This document shows positions 51,296 to 61,303 of a stretch of DNA of 64,000 nt, one piece after another. The first letter of the stretch is position 1. The number at the start of each line of letters is the position of its first letter. The notes under the pieces are model-generated. The model searched no databases. It saw nothing but the letters and a program-made list of their open reading frames with translations, and was not told where the DNA came from. The position numbers were made by a program, and so were the translations under genes. Source of the stretch: Bacillus sp. ZZV12-4809 (GTDB lineage: Bacteria; Bacillota; Bacilli; Bacillales; Cytobacillaceae); contig NZ_VCRN01000007.1 of the NCBI RefSeq assembly GCF_009849585.1, forward strand, positions 1 to 64,000, written 5' to 3'.

Positions 51296-51883
51296 TTACA
51301 ACATCCCTTTCGTTGATGGAACTCCCTTAATTCTTGGGTCAATCGTTGTTGCCTCATCGAGCGCACGAGCGAGTGCTTTGAAAATCGCCTCAATGATGTG
51401 GTGAGTATTCTGTCCATAGTGAACGATGACATGCAGGTTCATTCTCGCTTCAAGCGCGAGTTTCCAAAGAAATTCATGAACCAGCTCAGTATCAAATGTA
51501 CCGACTTTCTGGCTTGGGAATTCGGCACGCATCTCAAGGTGAGGGCGGTTGCTGAGATCGACTACCACTTGAGCCAGTGCTTCGTCCATCGGAACGAACG
51601 CATTTCCATAGCGCTTAATGCCTTTTTTATCGCCTAAAGCATCCTTTAGTACCTGGCCCAGGCAAATGCCAATGTCCTCTGTTGTATGGTGATCATCCAC
51701 GTCCGTATCGCCGTTTGCGGCGATGTTCAGGTCGAATTGTCCATGCTTGGCAAACAGGTCCAGCATATGCGTCATAAATGGCACGCCAGTTTCCAGATCG
51801 CTTTTGCCTTCTCCGTCTATATTCAAGGAAAGAGTGATATTCGTTTCATTTGTTTTACGTGAAATTTCTGCCGTTCTAGCCAT
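51296..51883 (-). CDS. hisB: imidazoleglycerol-phosphate dehydratase
   Basis: This 195-residue Mn enzyme has [34 protein letters not shown] (metal His/Glu), and [21 protein letters not shown]. It lacks the phosphatase domain of the E. coli fusion, as usual in Bacillus. It lies 15 bases after hisD. Confidence 0.98.
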   Translation of the reverse strand: MARTAEISRKTNETNITLSLNIDGEGKSDLETGVPFMTHMLDLFAKHGQFDLNIAANGDTDVDDHHTTEDIGICLGQVLKDALGDKKGIKRYGNAFVPMDEALAQVVVDLSNRPHLEMRAEFPSQKVGTFDTELVHEFLWKLALEARMNLHVIVHYGQNTHHIIEAIFKALARALDEATTIDPRIKGVPSTKGML

Positions 51884-51898
51884 GATTATTCCTCCAGC

Positions 51899-53170
51899 TT
51901 ATTTTCTTAGTCTTGTTTCAATGGATCTGGCATGTGCTTCAAGGCCTTCCAGACGTGCGAATGCCGCAATTTTATCGCCGGTATCCCTTAATGCTTTTTC
52001 GCTATATAAAAGAATACTTGATTTCTTTTGAAAATCCTCCACATTAAGAGGGCTTGAGAAACGGGCTGTCCCGTTTGTCGGCAGAACGTGGTTGGGGCCG
52101 GCAAAATAATCACCTACCGGTTCAGGACTGAATCTTCCAAGGAAGACCGCTCCGGCGTGACGTATCCGTCCGAGAAGCTCCATCGGATTCTTTGTTAAAA
52201 TCTCAAGATGTTCCGGAGCGAGATGGTTAACCGTCTCAACTGCTTCATCCATGCTTTCCGTCACATAAATAGCTCCGTAATCCCTGATGGACTGTAAAGC
52301 AATTTCCTGACGGGGCAGCCTGTCAAGCTGGCGTTCAACTTCGGCTGAAACCTTTTCTGCCAGAGCGGATGAGGGTGTCACAAGAACTGCACTTGCCATC
52401 GGGTCGTGTTCTGCCTGTGATAAAAGATCTGCCGCTACTTCATCCGCATACGCTGTCTCATCTGCCAATATAGCAATTTCACTCGGACCTGCGATCATAT
52501 CGATATCCACATCCCCAAATACTTCGCGCTTTGCGAGGGCGACATAGATGTTCCCCGGACCTGTGATTTTGTCGACAGGCCGGATTGATTCTGTTCCATA
52601 TGCCAATGCGGCAATTGCCTGGGCTCCGCCAACTTTATAAATTTCTCCCGCACCTGCGATATGTGCTGCTGCCAGAACAGCAGGCGGCAGTTTGCCGGTC
52701 TTTTTATCAGGAGGAGAGGTAAGGACAATCCGTTTGACGCCCGCCACCTTTGCCGGGATCACATTCATCAGTACGGATGACGGATATGCCGCCGTTCCGC
52801 CCGGCACATACAGCCCAACCGAATCAAGCGATGTAATCTTCTGCCCTAATACTGTGCCATTTTCCTCGGTTGTCATCCAGGATGGGCGCAGCTGCTTTTC
52901 ATGGAATGACCTGATATTATCTGCTGCCTCTCTAATAATTTCTAGGATTTCTTCATCCACCTGACTGCAGGCTTCCTCAATCTCAGCCTGTGTCACCGCT
53001 AAATCCTCTAGGGAGATACCATCAAATGTTTCTGTATACTCTTTTAATGCCTGATCTCCATTTTGGCGGACAGTCTCAATGATATCTTTTACAATCGCCC
53101 GCTGTTCTTCTGTTCCATTATCAACAGACCGTTTAATTGAAACCTGGTCATTAATTTTCAATATTTTCAT
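51899..53170 (-). CDS. hisD: histidinol dehydrogenase
   Basis: This 423-residue zinc enzyme makes the last two oxidations of histidinol to histidine. It has [66 protein letters not shown] and [12 protein letters not shown]. The length is normal. It lies between hisG and hisB. Confidence 0.98.
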   Translation of the reverse strand: MKILKINDQVSIKRSVDNGTEEQRAIVKDIIETVRQNGDQALKEYTETFDGISLEDLAVTQAEIEEACSQVDEEILEIIREAADNIRSFHEKQLRPSWMTTEENGTVLGQKITSLDSVGLYVPGGTAAYPSSVLMNVIPAKVAGVKRIVLTSPPDKKTGKLPPAVLAAAHIAGAGEIYKVGGAQAIAALAYGTESIRPVDKITGPGNIYVALAKREVFGDVDIDMIAGPSEIAILADETAYADEVAADLLSQAEHDPMASAVLVTPSSALAEKVSAEVERQLDRLPRQEIALQSIRDYGAIYVTESMDEAVETVNHLAPEHLEILTKNPMELLGRIRHAGAVFLGRFSPEPVGDYFAGPNHVLPTNGTARFSSPLNVEDFQKKSSILLYSEKALRDTGDKIAAFARLEGLEAHARSIETRLRK

Positions 53171-53186
53171 AGGGTTCTACATCCTT

Positions 53187-53831
53187 TTAAAAGCTTATTT
53201 CTTCTCCTGAAATAACTTCTGTCAGCCTGCCAACGAGCTCGCTGATGCGTTCATCCTTTATACGGTAGCTGACAGGATTGACGATCAATCTTGATGTGAT
53301 TCCGACAATGGTTTCGTATTCAACGAGACCGTTCTCCTTCAGTGTCCGGCCGGTTGATACGATATCCACAATCCGGTCGGCCAGCCCGATCATCGGCGCC
53401 AGCTCTATAGAGCCGTTCAGTTTAATGATTTCCACCTGCTCCCCCTGCTCACGGAAATACGCTGCCGCAATCTGTGGATACTTTGTAGCAATTTTAGGAG
53501 CCACATCATTTAGCCTGGTATTTGGCAGTCCGGCAACAGCCAGATAGCAGGCACTGATTTTTAAATCAAGCAGCTCGTAGACATCCCGCTCTTCTTCTAG
53601 CATTACGTCCTTTCCGGCAATCCCAAGATCTGCCACACCATGCTCCACATAGGTGGGTACATCCATCGGCTTTGCAAGGATAAAGCGGAAATTCTCCTCC
53701 GGCACATCGATAATCAATTTTCGTGAATCATCGAATTCCGGCGGCAATTGAAAGCCTGCTCGGCGAAGCAATTCGGCTGCTTCTTCAAAAATGCGCCCCT
53801 TAGGCATCGCAATCGTTAAAACATCACTCAT
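53187..53831 (-). CDS. hisG: ATP phosphoribosyltransferase, short form
   Basis: This 214-residue catalytic subunit of the short type lacks the regulatory C-domain, so it needs HisZ. It has [13 protein letters not shown], the [13 protein letters not shown] segment and [14 protein letters not shown] (PRPP loop). It overlaps hisZ by 4 bases, so the subunits are coupled. Confidence 0.98.
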   Translation of the reverse strand: MSDVLTIAMPKGRIFEEAAELLRRAGFQLPPEFDDSRKLIIDVPEENFRFILAKPMDVPTYVEHGVADLGIAGKDVMLEEERDVYELLDLKISACYLAVAGLPNTRLNDVAPKIATKYPQIAAAYFREQGEQVEIIKLNGSIELAPMIGLADRIVDIVSTGRTLKENGLVEYETIVGITSRLIVNPVSYRIKDERISELVGRLTEVISGEEISF

Positions 53832-55012
53832 TTTATGCTCTCCTTTCCAGCTTTTCCGACTAAAAAGGTAATATCCTCGTACTGGCTGGTGCAGGCATCA
53901 ATGTCCTTAACACCGCTAATATCCTGCAGGACCACTTTCTTTCCGGCTGAACGTTCTTCCTTCGCAACATCGAAAGCCTCTTTGCGGCGTTCCGGACTGT
54001 ATAAAATGCAGTAAACAGGTTCAGCCGCCTTGGTGTCTTCCAGTGCTTCAAGCAGGCGGTCCAATCTGATGGCAAAGCCGGTTGCTCCCGTATCTTTTCC
54101 GAACTTTTGAAGCAGCAGATCATAGCGGCCGCCATTTCCAATCGGGAAACCAACATTTCCTGCATATACTTCAAAAAGAATCCCCGTATAGTAGCTCATA
54201 TGACTGACGAGCGTTAAATCAAATTTAACGGTGCCTTCCTGGCCGTAGTCCTGCATAATGCCCCAAAGCTGTTCAAGCTCGGCTAATGCCTTCTTGCCTG
54301 TTCCGTTTTCCAGAAGGCCATAGGCAATCTCAATGACTTCCTCCCCGCCCCTTAATTTAAGGAAATCGAGAAGCCTTTGTTTATCTATGGACGAAAGAGC
54401 CAGACTCTTTACATGTTCCCTGTATCCTACATAATTTTTCTCATATAAAAACCTTGTCAGGTTTTCCACTCTTTCTTCCGTCCCTAAAATCTGCTGGAAG
54501 AAGTCACGGACAAAGCCGATGTGGCCGGCTGATAGCTGAAAGTACTGAAGCCCTGCTTCTTTTAGAGCAGAGATCATAAGCGCCATTCCTTCGCCGTCCG
54601 CACTAATCGTATGGTCGCCAATGCACTCTACACCGATTTGCTCAAACTCTGCGGGCCTGCCGCCCTCCCGCTGCTGAGCGCGGTATACATTGGCGGAATA
54701 AGCAAGCCTGATTGGCAGCTCGTCTTTTAAAAGTCGGGATGCTGCCACCCTTGCAATGGGTGCGGTCATATCCGGCCGAAGCACAAGGGTATGGCCCTGC
54801 TGATCAAGCAGCTTGAACAGCTGCTGATCCAATATCGCTGAAGCCGCTCCTACTGTTTCGTAATATTCAAGGGCAGGCGTTTCGATAAACTGATAGCCCC
54901 AGCGTTTCATTTCCTCCTGGATGGATGAACGGACTGCAGCTTTTCTTTCGTATAGATCAGGTAATGTATCTCTCATGCCTAACGGCTTTTCAAACATAAA
55001 TAATCGGCTCAT
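53828..55012 (-). CDS. hisZ: ATP phosphoribosyltransferase regulatory subunit HisZ
   Basis: This 394-residue paralogue of histidyl-tRNA synthetase lacks the anticodon domain and aminoacylation. It has [33 protein letters not shown] (motif 2) and [14 protein letters not shown] (motif 3-like). With HisG it forms the feedback-controlled enzyme. It is the first gene of the his operon. The ATG at 55012 follows AGAGGTG. Confidence 0.97.
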   Translation of the reverse strand: MSRLFMFEKPLGMRDTLPDLYERKAAVRSSIQEEMKRWGYQFIETPALEYYETVGAASAILDQQLFKLLDQQGHTLVLRPDMTAPIARVAASRLLKDELPIRLAYSANVYRAQQREGGRPAEFEQIGVECIGDHTISADGEGMALMISALKEAGLQYFQLSAGHIGFVRDFFQQILGTEERVENLTRFLYEKNYVGYREHVKSLALSSIDKQRLLDFLKLRGGEEVIEIAYGLLENGTGKKALAELEQLWGIMQDYGQEGTVKFDLTLVSHMSYYTGILFEVYAGNVGFPIGNGGRYDLLLQKFGKDTGATGFAIRLDRLLEALEDTKAAEPVYCILYSPERRKEAFDVAKEERSAGKKVVLQDISGVKDIDACTSQYEDITFLVGKAGKESIK

Positions 55013-55087
55013 ACGTATTCACCTCTATGACTTAAAAATTCCGAATCCTTTAGTTCGCTAATATGGTAGCAAATTGAAGTTATATGT

Positions 55088-55116
55088 AGTTTAACGCGCA
55101 TTCCCCACTCCGTCAA
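55088..55116 (-). promoter_or_regulatory. his operon promoter
   Basis: On the minus strand TTGACG (55116-55111), 17 bases, then TAAACT (55093-55088). The -35 is strong. No T-box or His leader peptide is visible between it and hisZ. Confidence 0.75.
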
Positions 55117-55138
55117 CCAAAAGAGACAGAAAAATTAA

Positions 55139-55167
55139 AAAGGCTCCCTTTTTTAAAAGGAGCTTTA
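55139..55167 (-). terminator. terminator upstream of the his promoter
   Basis: On the minus strand GCTCCTTTT / AAAAGGGAGC is followed by CTTTTTAATTTTT. It ends the hprK-yvoF transcript past the repeat array. Confidence 0.87.
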
Positions 55168-55212
55168 ATAGTTTGTTCTTTTTTGGAAAGGTTATTTACT
55201 TTAAAGACTTTC

Positions 55213-55334
55213 ATCTGGAATATCTGGCAGCTTGTTTATTTTATCCTGCATCCTACTTCATTTTTCTAACAAGATATGATTTTTATCCAGCGTATTTCGA
55301 TATATATCTGCCATCTATTAGAATTTATCCAGCA
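55213..55334. repeat. exact 21-bp-period repeat array (ATCCAGCA)
   Basis: Six units start at 55222, 55243, 55264, 55285, 55306 and 55327, each exactly 21 bp apart: ATCTGGCA, ATCCTGCA, TTCTAACA, ATCCAGCG, ATCTGCCA and ATCCAGCA. T-rich spacers separate them. A partial unit ATCTGGAA is at 55213. The array lies between the yvoF stop and the terminator at 55139-55167. There is no gene here. Confidence 0.82.
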
Positions 55335-55366
55335 ACACATACAATTATTAAAAAAACTCCGCCAGC

Positions 55367-55918
55367 CTAAGCAAACGGAGTCATGTTTTTATCTGCACCA
55401 TATATCGGATCGTCTGCCCAGCGATCGGCAAGCTCTTCCTTTGTATAAATGACACGCATCGGGTTACCGCCAACGAAGGCACCAGCCGGAACATCTTTAT
55501 GAACTAGGGTCCCGGCAGAAACAATCGCACCATCGCCAATTGTAACGCCGGGAAGAATGGTTGAATTGGCTCCTATCATGACTTCACTGCCAATCTCAAC
55601 CCGGCCAAGGCGGTATTCCTTAATCAAATATTCATGAGCAAGGATTGTCGTGTTGTAGCCAATGACCGTGTTCCGGCCGACACATATTTTTTCCGGGAAC
55701 ATAACATCCAGCATAACCATAAGTGCGAATGATGTCTGATCCCCCACCTTCATCCTCAGGAAATTCCGATAGAGCCAATTTTTCATGCCCAGAAAAGGCG
55801 TATAGCGCGCAAGCTGGATCACAATAAAGTTTTTGACAACCTTCAGGAACGGAACCGTTTTATACACATGCCAGAGTGAATTGCCTCCCTCTACCGGAAA
55901 ACGCTCCGTTTTTCTCAT
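55367..55918 (-). CDS. yvoF: acyltransferase with left-handed beta-helix (YvoF)
   Basis: This 183-residue protein has hexapeptide repeats ([43 protein letters not shown]) and the GGNPMRVIY ending of O-acetyl/acyltransferases. It matches B. subtilis YvoF in the hprK-lgt-yvoD-ppaX-yvoF operon. Its substrate is not known. It overlaps ppaX by 4 bases. Confidence 0.93.
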   Translation of the reverse strand: MRKTERFPVEGGNSLWHVYKTVPFLKVVKNFIVIQLARYTPFLGMKNWLYRNFLRMKVGDQTSFALMVMLDVMFPEKICVGRNTVIGYNTTILAHEYLIKEYRLGRVEIGSEVMIGANSTILPGVTIGDGAIVSAGTLVHKDVPAGAFVGGNPMRVIYTKEELADRWADDPIYGADKNMTPFA

Positions 55919-56562
55919 TGGTTTTCTGCCTCAAGAATATCGAGCAGGTCAGCCATATTGTCGAGCATATAATCCGGTTCAAAGCGCGCAAGAAAATCAC
56001 GGCCTTTCGCTGTCCAGGCAACACCTGCCGTTTTCGTGCCGGCATTTTTCCCGCCGTCTATATCGTGTGAATTATCGCCGACCATAATGGCTTCCTCCGG
56101 CTTCGCATCCAGCAGGCTCAGCGCCTTCAGGATTGGCTCCGGATCCGGCTTTGGTTTTTCGACATGATCCAGTGTAACAACCACATCGAAAAACTGGTCA
56201 AGATTTGTCAGCTTTAAGCCCTTTTCAACTACATTGGAAACTTTCGTCGTCACAATGCCAAGTTTATATCCCGATTCTTTTAAAGTCCGAATCGTTTCAA
56301 ACACGCCGTCAAATTCCTTCACAAGCACGTCGTGGTTTTTAATATTGTACTCCCGGTAAACTGAGATCATCTCCTCCACTTTATCAGGGTTGATGGACTC
56401 AAATGTTTCATGAAGGGTTGGCCCCATGAACGGAAGTACATCCTCCCGCTGATAGCGGTCAGGATAATATTTTCCAAGAGTATGCAAAAATGAAGAAATA
56501 ATCAATTCGTTTGTGTCAATCAGTGTTCCATCTAAATCAAATAATAATGTGTTAATGCTCAT
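55915..56562 (-). CDS. ppaX: pyrophosphatase PpaX
   Basis: This 215-residue HAD-family phosphatase has [12 protein letters not shown] (nucleophile Asp), [17 protein letters not shown] and MVGDNSHDI. It removes the pyrophosphate made by HprK when it dephosphorylates Ser-P of HPr and Crh. The ATG at 56562 follows AAAGGAAG. Confidence 0.95.
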   Translation of the reverse strand: MSINTLLFDLDGTLIDTNELIISSFLHTLGKYYPDRYQREDVLPFMGPTLHETFESINPDKVEEMISVYREYNIKNHDVLVKEFDGVFETIRTLKESGYKLGIVTTKVSNVVEKGLKLTNLDQFFDVVVTLDHVEKPKPDPEPILKALSLLDAKPEEAIMVGDNSHDIDGGKNAGTKTAGVAWTAKGRDFLARFEPDYMLDNMADLLDILEAENQ

Positions 56563-57499
56563 ATGTTGCTTCCTTTCTTTTTGCCAGATCGGCACGGTTC
56601 CAGATCATTGCCACCACCAATGTCAGGATGATCGCCACAAACAGGCGGATCAGGAGAAGCGGCAGTACCGGAATGCCAAGCGGCACGAAAATCAGTGTAT
56701 CTTCAACAACTGCGTGGCAGGCAACAAGGAAAATAAAGGCGATCGTGACATCTTTTTTGCTGACGCCATCTTCCTCTACAGCCTGGATCATGACGCCCGC
56801 CCCATAGGCAAGGCCAATCAGCAAGCCCGCCGCAAGAGTTGTTGACGTATTTTCTTTCATTCCAAGCGCCCTGGTCACAGGCGCCATCCATCTTGAAAAG
56901 ACAGCAAGCCATTGCTTATCTTTTAAAATCTGAATAATAATCATCAGCGGAATGACGATGAGGGCCAGCTGGATAATGCCTAGCAAAGCAGTCTGAAGTG
57001 CATCCAGCAGGATTGGCAATGCCCCCGTTGCCTGCTCTTCTTTTGCCGGAATAAACCCGTACTTAGCCGTTTCGGTTCCACCCTGCCAAACCAGATTGAT
57101 GACAATGGCGCTTAGCAGTGCCAATCCGATGCGTACTGCAAGAACGACCCAGAGCTTCACACCGACCTTCAGCGCCACTCCCGTTTCGATCAGCATATTA
57201 TGTGAAAACGACAGCATGACGGCAATAATAAATACTTCTTTAACTGTCAGATCAAGCGTTAAAATGGCTCCAATCCCCGCATATAGATTTAAGAAGTTCC
57301 CCAATACAAGCGGTATGGATGCATCTCCTGACAGCCCAATCAGATTCATAAGGGGCGTGATCAGCTTGATAACCCATGGAAGCACTGGCGTATGCTGCAG
57401 CAGTGCAACAATCAGCGTGACCGGGAATATCACTTTCCCGAGTGTCCATGTTGTCTTTAAGCCGGCCATCAGCCCCCGTTTGGATGATTCAACCAGCAT
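56552..57499 (-). CDS. yvoD: membrane protein with nucleoside-recognition (Gate) domains, YvoD
   Basis: This 315-residue protein has about eight membrane helices in two Gate-domain halves ([40 protein letters not shown]). It resembles SpmA/SpmB- and FeoB-type gate proteins. The substrate is unknown. It lies between lgt and ppaX and overlaps ppaX by 11 bases. Confidence 0.93.
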   Translation of the reverse strand: MLVESSKRGLMAGLKTTWTLGKVIFPVTLIVALLQHTPVLPWVIKLITPLMNLIGLSGDASIPLVLGNFLNLYAGIGAILTLDLTVKEVFIIAVMLSFSHNMLIETGVALKVGVKLWVVLAVRIGLALLSAIVINLVWQGGTETAKYGFIPAKEEQATGALPILLDALQTALLGIIQLALIVIPLMIIIQILKDKQWLAVFSRWMAPVTRALGMKENTSTTLAAGLLIGLAYGAGVMIQAVEEDGVSKKDVTIAFIFLVACHAVVEDTLIFVPLGIPVLPLLLIRLFVAIILTLVVAMIWNRADLAKRKEATYEH

Positions 57500-57520
57500 G
57501 TTTCTACTCTCCTCTAATCT

Positions 57521-58345
57521 TTATTTCCCCTCGGCTTTATCCAAATAACGAGCTTTGGCAAGACCCTCTGCTCTTCTATAAAAAATCAGAACTAGCGCCA
57601 CAATTATTAGAACGATAGATATCGTCTGAGCAATTCTTAAACTCTCAGTAAGCATCAGGCTGTCAGTACGCAGGCCTTCAACGAAGAAACGCCCGACCGA
57701 ATACCAGATAACATAAGAAAGGAAAAGCTCCCCGCGTCTTAAGTTTGCTTTTCTTAATAAGATAAGAATGATAAACCCAATGATATTCCAAATGGATTCA
57801 TATAAAAACGTCGGATGGTAATAGGCTCCGTTAATATACATCTGATTAATGATAAAATCAGGCAATTGCATATTTTCAAGGAATGCCCGGCTGACTTCCC
57901 TGCCATGAGCCTCCTGGTTCACAAAATTCCCCCAGCGCCCGATTGCCTGCCCCAAGATGATGCTTGGTGCAGCTATGTCAGCCAGCTTCCAGAAAGATAT
58001 CTTCCTCTTCTTTGAAAAAACATATGCGGTGATGACAGAACCTATTAAGGCCCCATGAATGGCAATTCCGCCATTCCATATTTTGATGATTTCACCCGGA
58101 TTCTGCGAGTAGAAATCCCATTGAAAAATAACATAATAGATCCTTGCGGAAATAATCGCAATAGGAATGGCCCACAGCATTAAATCGGCAAAGATATCTT
58201 TAGGGAGTCCCCTTCTTTCCCCCTCTCTCATTGCGATAATGAGAGCAAGGGCAATACCTGCCCCGATAATCAAACCATACCAATGGACCTGAATCGGACC
58301 AAGGGATATGGCAATCGGATCTAACGGCTGAATATTGCTTTCCAT
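57521..58345 (-). CDS. lgt: prolipoprotein diacylglyceryl transferase
   Basis: This 274-residue membrane enzyme transfers diacylglycerol to the lipobox Cys of prolipoproteins. It has seven membrane helices, [11 protein letters not shown], the signature [13 protein letters not shown] and the essential His/Arg residues. The ATG at 58345 follows GAAAGGAG. A 28-bp palindrome lies upstream, between hprK and this gene. Confidence 0.97.
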   Translation of the reverse strand: MESNIQPLDPIAISLGPIQVHWYGLIIGAGIALALIIAMREGERRGLPKDIFADLMLWAIPIAIISARIYYVIFQWDFYSQNPGEIIKIWNGGIAIHGALIGSVITAYVFSKKRKISFWKLADIAAPSIILGQAIGRWGNFVNQEAHGREVSRAFLENMQLPDFIINQMYINGAYYHPTFLYESIWNIIGFIILILLRKANLRRGELFLSYVIWYSVGRFFVEGLRTDSLMLTESLRIAQTISIVLIIVALVLIFYRRAEGLAKARYLDKAEGK

Positions 58346-58409
58346 GATCACTTCTCCTTTCGAAAAGCGCAAAGCGCCCTTTATCTATACTTTTTTATTA
58401 AGTTTAACA

Positions 58410-58437
58410 GTTTTCAATCAAACGTTTGATTGAAAAC
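58410..58437. promoter_or_regulatory. 28-bp perfect palindrome upstream of lgt
   Basis: The half-site GTTTTCAATCAAAC is followed by its exact complement. The core AATCAAACGTTTGATT is the same as the est operator at 29540-29555. It lies 64 bases before the lgt start and after the hprK stop. The stem has no T-tract, so an operator is more likely than a terminator. Confidence 0.6.
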
Positions 58438-58457
58438 GAATGACCTGTATTCACAGA

Positions 58458-59393
58458 TTAACGATCATCATGGTCTCCATCCTCAATTACATCTGAGAGG
58501 CGGTTCGTGAATTGTTCCGCTGCATTCATTCCCATTCTCTTTAAGCGGAAATTCATTGCAGCTACCTCAATGATGACAGCGAGATTTCGTCCGGGTCTTA
58601 CCGGAATGGTCAGCTTTGTAACCTCGGTATCGATAATTTTCATTTTTTCTTCATCCAGACCGAGACGATCGTACTGCTTTTTCGGATCCCAAAGCTCAAG
58701 ATTCATAACCACAGAGATTTTTTTATAGCTTCGGACAGCTCCAGCACCGAACAAGGTCATAACATTTATAATGCCAAGGCCGCGGATCTCAAGCAGATGT
58801 TCGATCAATTCCGGTGAATTTCCTACCAGATAGTCTTCATCTTCCTGCCTGATCTCCACACAGTCATCCGCAACAAGGCGATGTCCGCGTTTTACTAATT
58901 CGAGTGCTGTCTCGCTTTTACCTACACCGCTTTTACCTGTTATCAGTACTCCTACCCCATAAATATCAACAAGGACGCCATGTACGGCTGTAGTTGGAGC
59001 AAGCTTGCTCTCCAGAAAGTTTGTCAGCAAGCTGGAAAAACGGGTCGTTTTTTGCTTGGAGCGAAGCAGCGGAACCGATTCTCTTTCAGCTGCTTCAATC
59101 AGCTGCTCAGGTATATCAAGCCCTCTCGTCACGATTATGCCGGGCGTAATATCTGTACAGAGCCGTTCAAGACGAATCTCCCGTTCAGAATTCGTTAATG
59201 TTTCAACGAAAGACAGTTCCGTTTTTCCAATCAGCTGAACGCGTTCAGCTGGATAATAATCAAAATACCCTGCCATCTCAAGGCCTGGACGTGAAATGTC
59301 ACTCGTTGTAATCGGCCTGTTGATGCCTTCCTCACCGGCAATCAATTCGAGCCCAAATTTTTCTATAATATCTTTCGTGCGCACTTTTACCAA
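58458..59393 (-). CDS. hprK: HPr kinase/phosphorylase
   Basis: This 311-residue enzyme phosphorylates Ser46 of HPr and Crh when fructose-1,6-bisphosphate is high and removes it by phosphorolysis. It has Walker A GKSGVGKS (153-160), the general base region near His138, and the K3 signature [20 protein letters not shown] (about 200-220). It is the first gene of the hprK-lgt-yvoD-ppaX-yvoF group. The ATG follows AGGGAGGAACC. Confidence 0.98.
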   Translation of the reverse strand: MVKVRTKDIIEKFGLELIAGEEGINRPITTSDISRPGLEMAGYFDYYPAERVQLIGKTELSFVETLTNSEREIRLERLCTDITPGIIVTRGLDIPEQLIEAAERESVPLLRSKQKTTRFSSLLTNFLESKLAPTTAVHGVLVDIYGVGVLITGKSGVGKSETALELVKRGHRLVADDCVEIRQEDEDYLVGNSPELIEHLLEIRGLGIINVMTLFGAGAVRSYKKISVVMNLELWDPKKQYDRLGLDEEKMKIIDTEVTKLTIPVRPGRNLAVIIEVAAMNFRLKRMGMNAAEQFTNRLSDVIEDGDHDDR

Positions 59394-59726
59394 ATTAGGT
59401 TCCTCCCTTAATGCTGCGGTTCAGATGATTTCTTTATATGTAACTATTTAATCCTTTTAATTTCGGAGTGAACTCAAGCTAAACAGCGGCATCCTGTCAC
59501 AGCGCCTGAGTGACCCGCTCCTGCAGGACGCAGGCTAACGTCAGCAAAAAAACAGGCTGGCGGAAGTTTCACTCTATTTTAGCACTTTTTAACCCAGAAC
59601 CAAATTTCTGAAATCGTTTTTATCAAAATTAACACTAGGCATATATGCTTATTCCCGTCTATAAAGGACAATTTTCAAGATTGTTCTGCGTATAAATATG
59701 ATGACATGCCCGTACGAAAATATATA
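59394..59726. other. intergenic region with a GC-rich block (possible MITE)
   Basis: This region lies between divergent hprK and murP. A GC-rich segment (about 59465-59575) is bounded by imperfect inverted ends GAGTGAACT and AGTTTCACTC. Inside it lies CGCTCCTGCAGGACGCAGGC with a partial dyad. No gene is visible. Confidence 0.35.
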
Positions 59727-59762
59727 AATGGTATAGACAACTATACTTAAGCTTGGTAATAT
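59727..59762 (+). promoter_or_regulatory. murP promoter with NagR/YvoA-like (dre) site
   Basis: AATGGTATAGACAACTAT contains the inverted repeat GTATAG/CTATAC and matches the YvoA/DasR-type dre pattern (TGGTNTAGACNANT). Its TAGACA is the -35 (59734-59739) and TAATAT the -10 (59757-59762), 17 bp apart. A weak cre-like TGTAAGCGAATTCA follows at 59768. Confidence 0.78.
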
Positions 59763-59838
59763 GGGTGTGTAAGCGAATTCATTTTATTTTTTAGCTCTTA
59801 TTACATTTATTTATTTTAAAAAAGAGGGGGAAAAGCTC

Positions 59839-61218
59839 ATGCGTAAAGAAGAACGCTTGGCGAAAGAGATTACGGAGCAGTTGGGCGGCACCGGCAATAT
59901 CGCGGAACTGGCATCCTGCATGACCCGTCTTCGAGTGAAGCCGGTCGATGAAAGCAAAGTCAACCTGAATGGCATCAAAGATATTGACGGCGTCATGGGT
60001 GTTGTGGAAGCAGAAACACTCCAAATCATTCTTGGGCCCGGAATCGTCACCAAGGTTGCTGACGAAGTTTCCAAAATGACAGGCAAAAGGGTTTCTTCCG
60101 TTGACGATGAAGAAGAGATTGATACTTCATTAGAAGGACTGGCAGCACGGACGAAAGCCGGAATCAATGAGAAAAACGCTACGCCATTCAAGCTATTTTT
60201 ACGAAAAATAGCAAGTATTTTCATTCCGCTGATTCCGGCTATCGTTGCTTCCGGTTTGATTGCCGGGATCAATAATGTCATCATCAAATCAGGCGGAGAT
60301 CCTGAATCTACGCTTGTTCAAATGCTTGATCTGATTGGCTGGGGTTTATTCGGTTACCTTGGCGTATTTGTTGGTATTAACACGGCGAAGGAGTTTGGAG
60401 GATCTCCTGCTCTTGGCGGTGCAGCCGGTATTCTATTAATCAACCCTGGCCTTGCCAATATCACTCTTTTTGGTGAAGCATTGGTTCCTGGCCGCGGTGG
60501 ACTTATTGGAGTTATGCTCGCTGCTGCATTGGTGGCCTTTTTGGAAAAAAGGATCCGCAGAGTCATTCCTTCTTCGATTGATATAATCGTAACACCGACA
60601 CTGGCGTTATTACTTACAGGTTTTGCAACATTCTTCATCCTGCAGCCTGTTGGCGGATTCCTATCAGATATTATTACTAAAGGCCTGCTTGGCATACTTG
60701 ATGTCGGCGGCATCCTTGCCGGATTAGTACTTGCCGGAACATTCCTTCCTTTAGTTGTAACTGGTTTGCATCAAGGTTTAACACCAGTTCACATGGAATT
60801 GATTAACTCAATCGGCGATGACCCGCTGCTGCCGATTCTTGCAATGGGCGGTGCCGGCCAGGTAGGGGCAGCTTTCGCCATCTACTTCAAAACAAAAAAT
60901 GCCCGCCTGAAAAAAGTTATCAAAGGCGGACTTCCGGTAGGAATACTCGGTATTGGCGAACCGCTTATTTTCGGTGTAACCCTGCCGCTGGGGCGCCCGT
61001 TCCTGACAGCATGTCTTGGAGCTGCTGTCGGCGGTGCTTTCCAGGCGCTCTTTAAAATTGCTACAGTAGCCATCGGGGTTTCCGGCATACCGCTTGCCTT
61101 CCTCGTTCATACCAATCAAATTATACTGTATCTGATTGGTCTATTAATTGCCTATGCTTTCGGCTTCCTGTTCACATGGCTGTTCGGATTCAAAGAGGAA
61201 ATGGCTAAAAACATATAA
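59839..61218 (+). CDS. murP: PTS N-acetylmuramic acid EIIBC component MurP
   Basis: This 459-residue transporter phosphorylates MurNAc (or the MurNAc-GlcNAc disaccharide) during uptake. It has EIIB (1-90) with the phospho-Cys27 in ELASCMTRLRV, and EIIC (110-455) with about eight helices and the motif LPVGILGIGEPLIFGVTLPL. No EIIA domain is attached; a general EIIA-Glc is needed. The start was set with GAGGGGGAAAA before the ATG. It is followed by mupG and murQ. Confidence 0.95.
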   Translation: MRKEERLAKEITEQLGGTGNIAELASCMTRLRVKPVDESKVNLNGIKDIDGVMGVVEAETLQIILGPGIVTKVADEVSKMTGKRVSSVDDEEEIDTSLEGLAARTKAGINEKNATPFKLFLRKIASIFIPLIPAIVASGLIAGINNVIIKSGGDPESTLVQMLDLIGWGLFGYLGVFVGINTAKEFGGSPALGGAAGILLINPGLANITLFGEALVPGRGGLIGVMLAAALVAFLEKRIRRVIPSSIDIIVTPTLALLLTGFATFFILQPVGGFLSDIITKGLLGILDVGGILAGLVLAGTFLPLVVTGLHQGLTPVHMELINSIGDDPLLPILAMGGAGQVGAAFAIYFKTKNARLKKVIKGGLPVGILGIGEPLIFGVTLPLGRPFLTACLGAAVGGAFQALFKIATVAIGVSGIPLAFLVHTNQIILYLIGLLIAYAFGFLFTWLFGFKEEMAKNI

Positions 61219-61227
61219 AATACAAGG

Positions 61228-61253
61228 AGAAGGAGGAGAATTCCTCCTTCTTT
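61228..61253 (+). terminator. hairpin between murP and mupG
   Basis: A 10-bp stem AGAAGGAGGA / TCCTCCTTCT with a short loop, then TTT. It may attenuate transcription into mupG. Confidence 0.6.
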
Positions 61254-61303
61254 ACTTATGAACCTGTATTTTTATAATATTCAGATTAAACGAGGTGATT
61301 AGA

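Noticed and set aside
55013..55138. T-box or histidine leader upstream of hisZ
   Set aside because: No T-box consensus, specifier loop or terminator/antiterminator pair lies between the promoter and hisZ; the hairpin at 55139-55167 is upstream of the promoter.
55213..55334. CRISPR array
   Set aside because: Repeats are 8-11 bp and degenerate, the 21-bp period leaves no room for normal spacers, and no cas gene is present.
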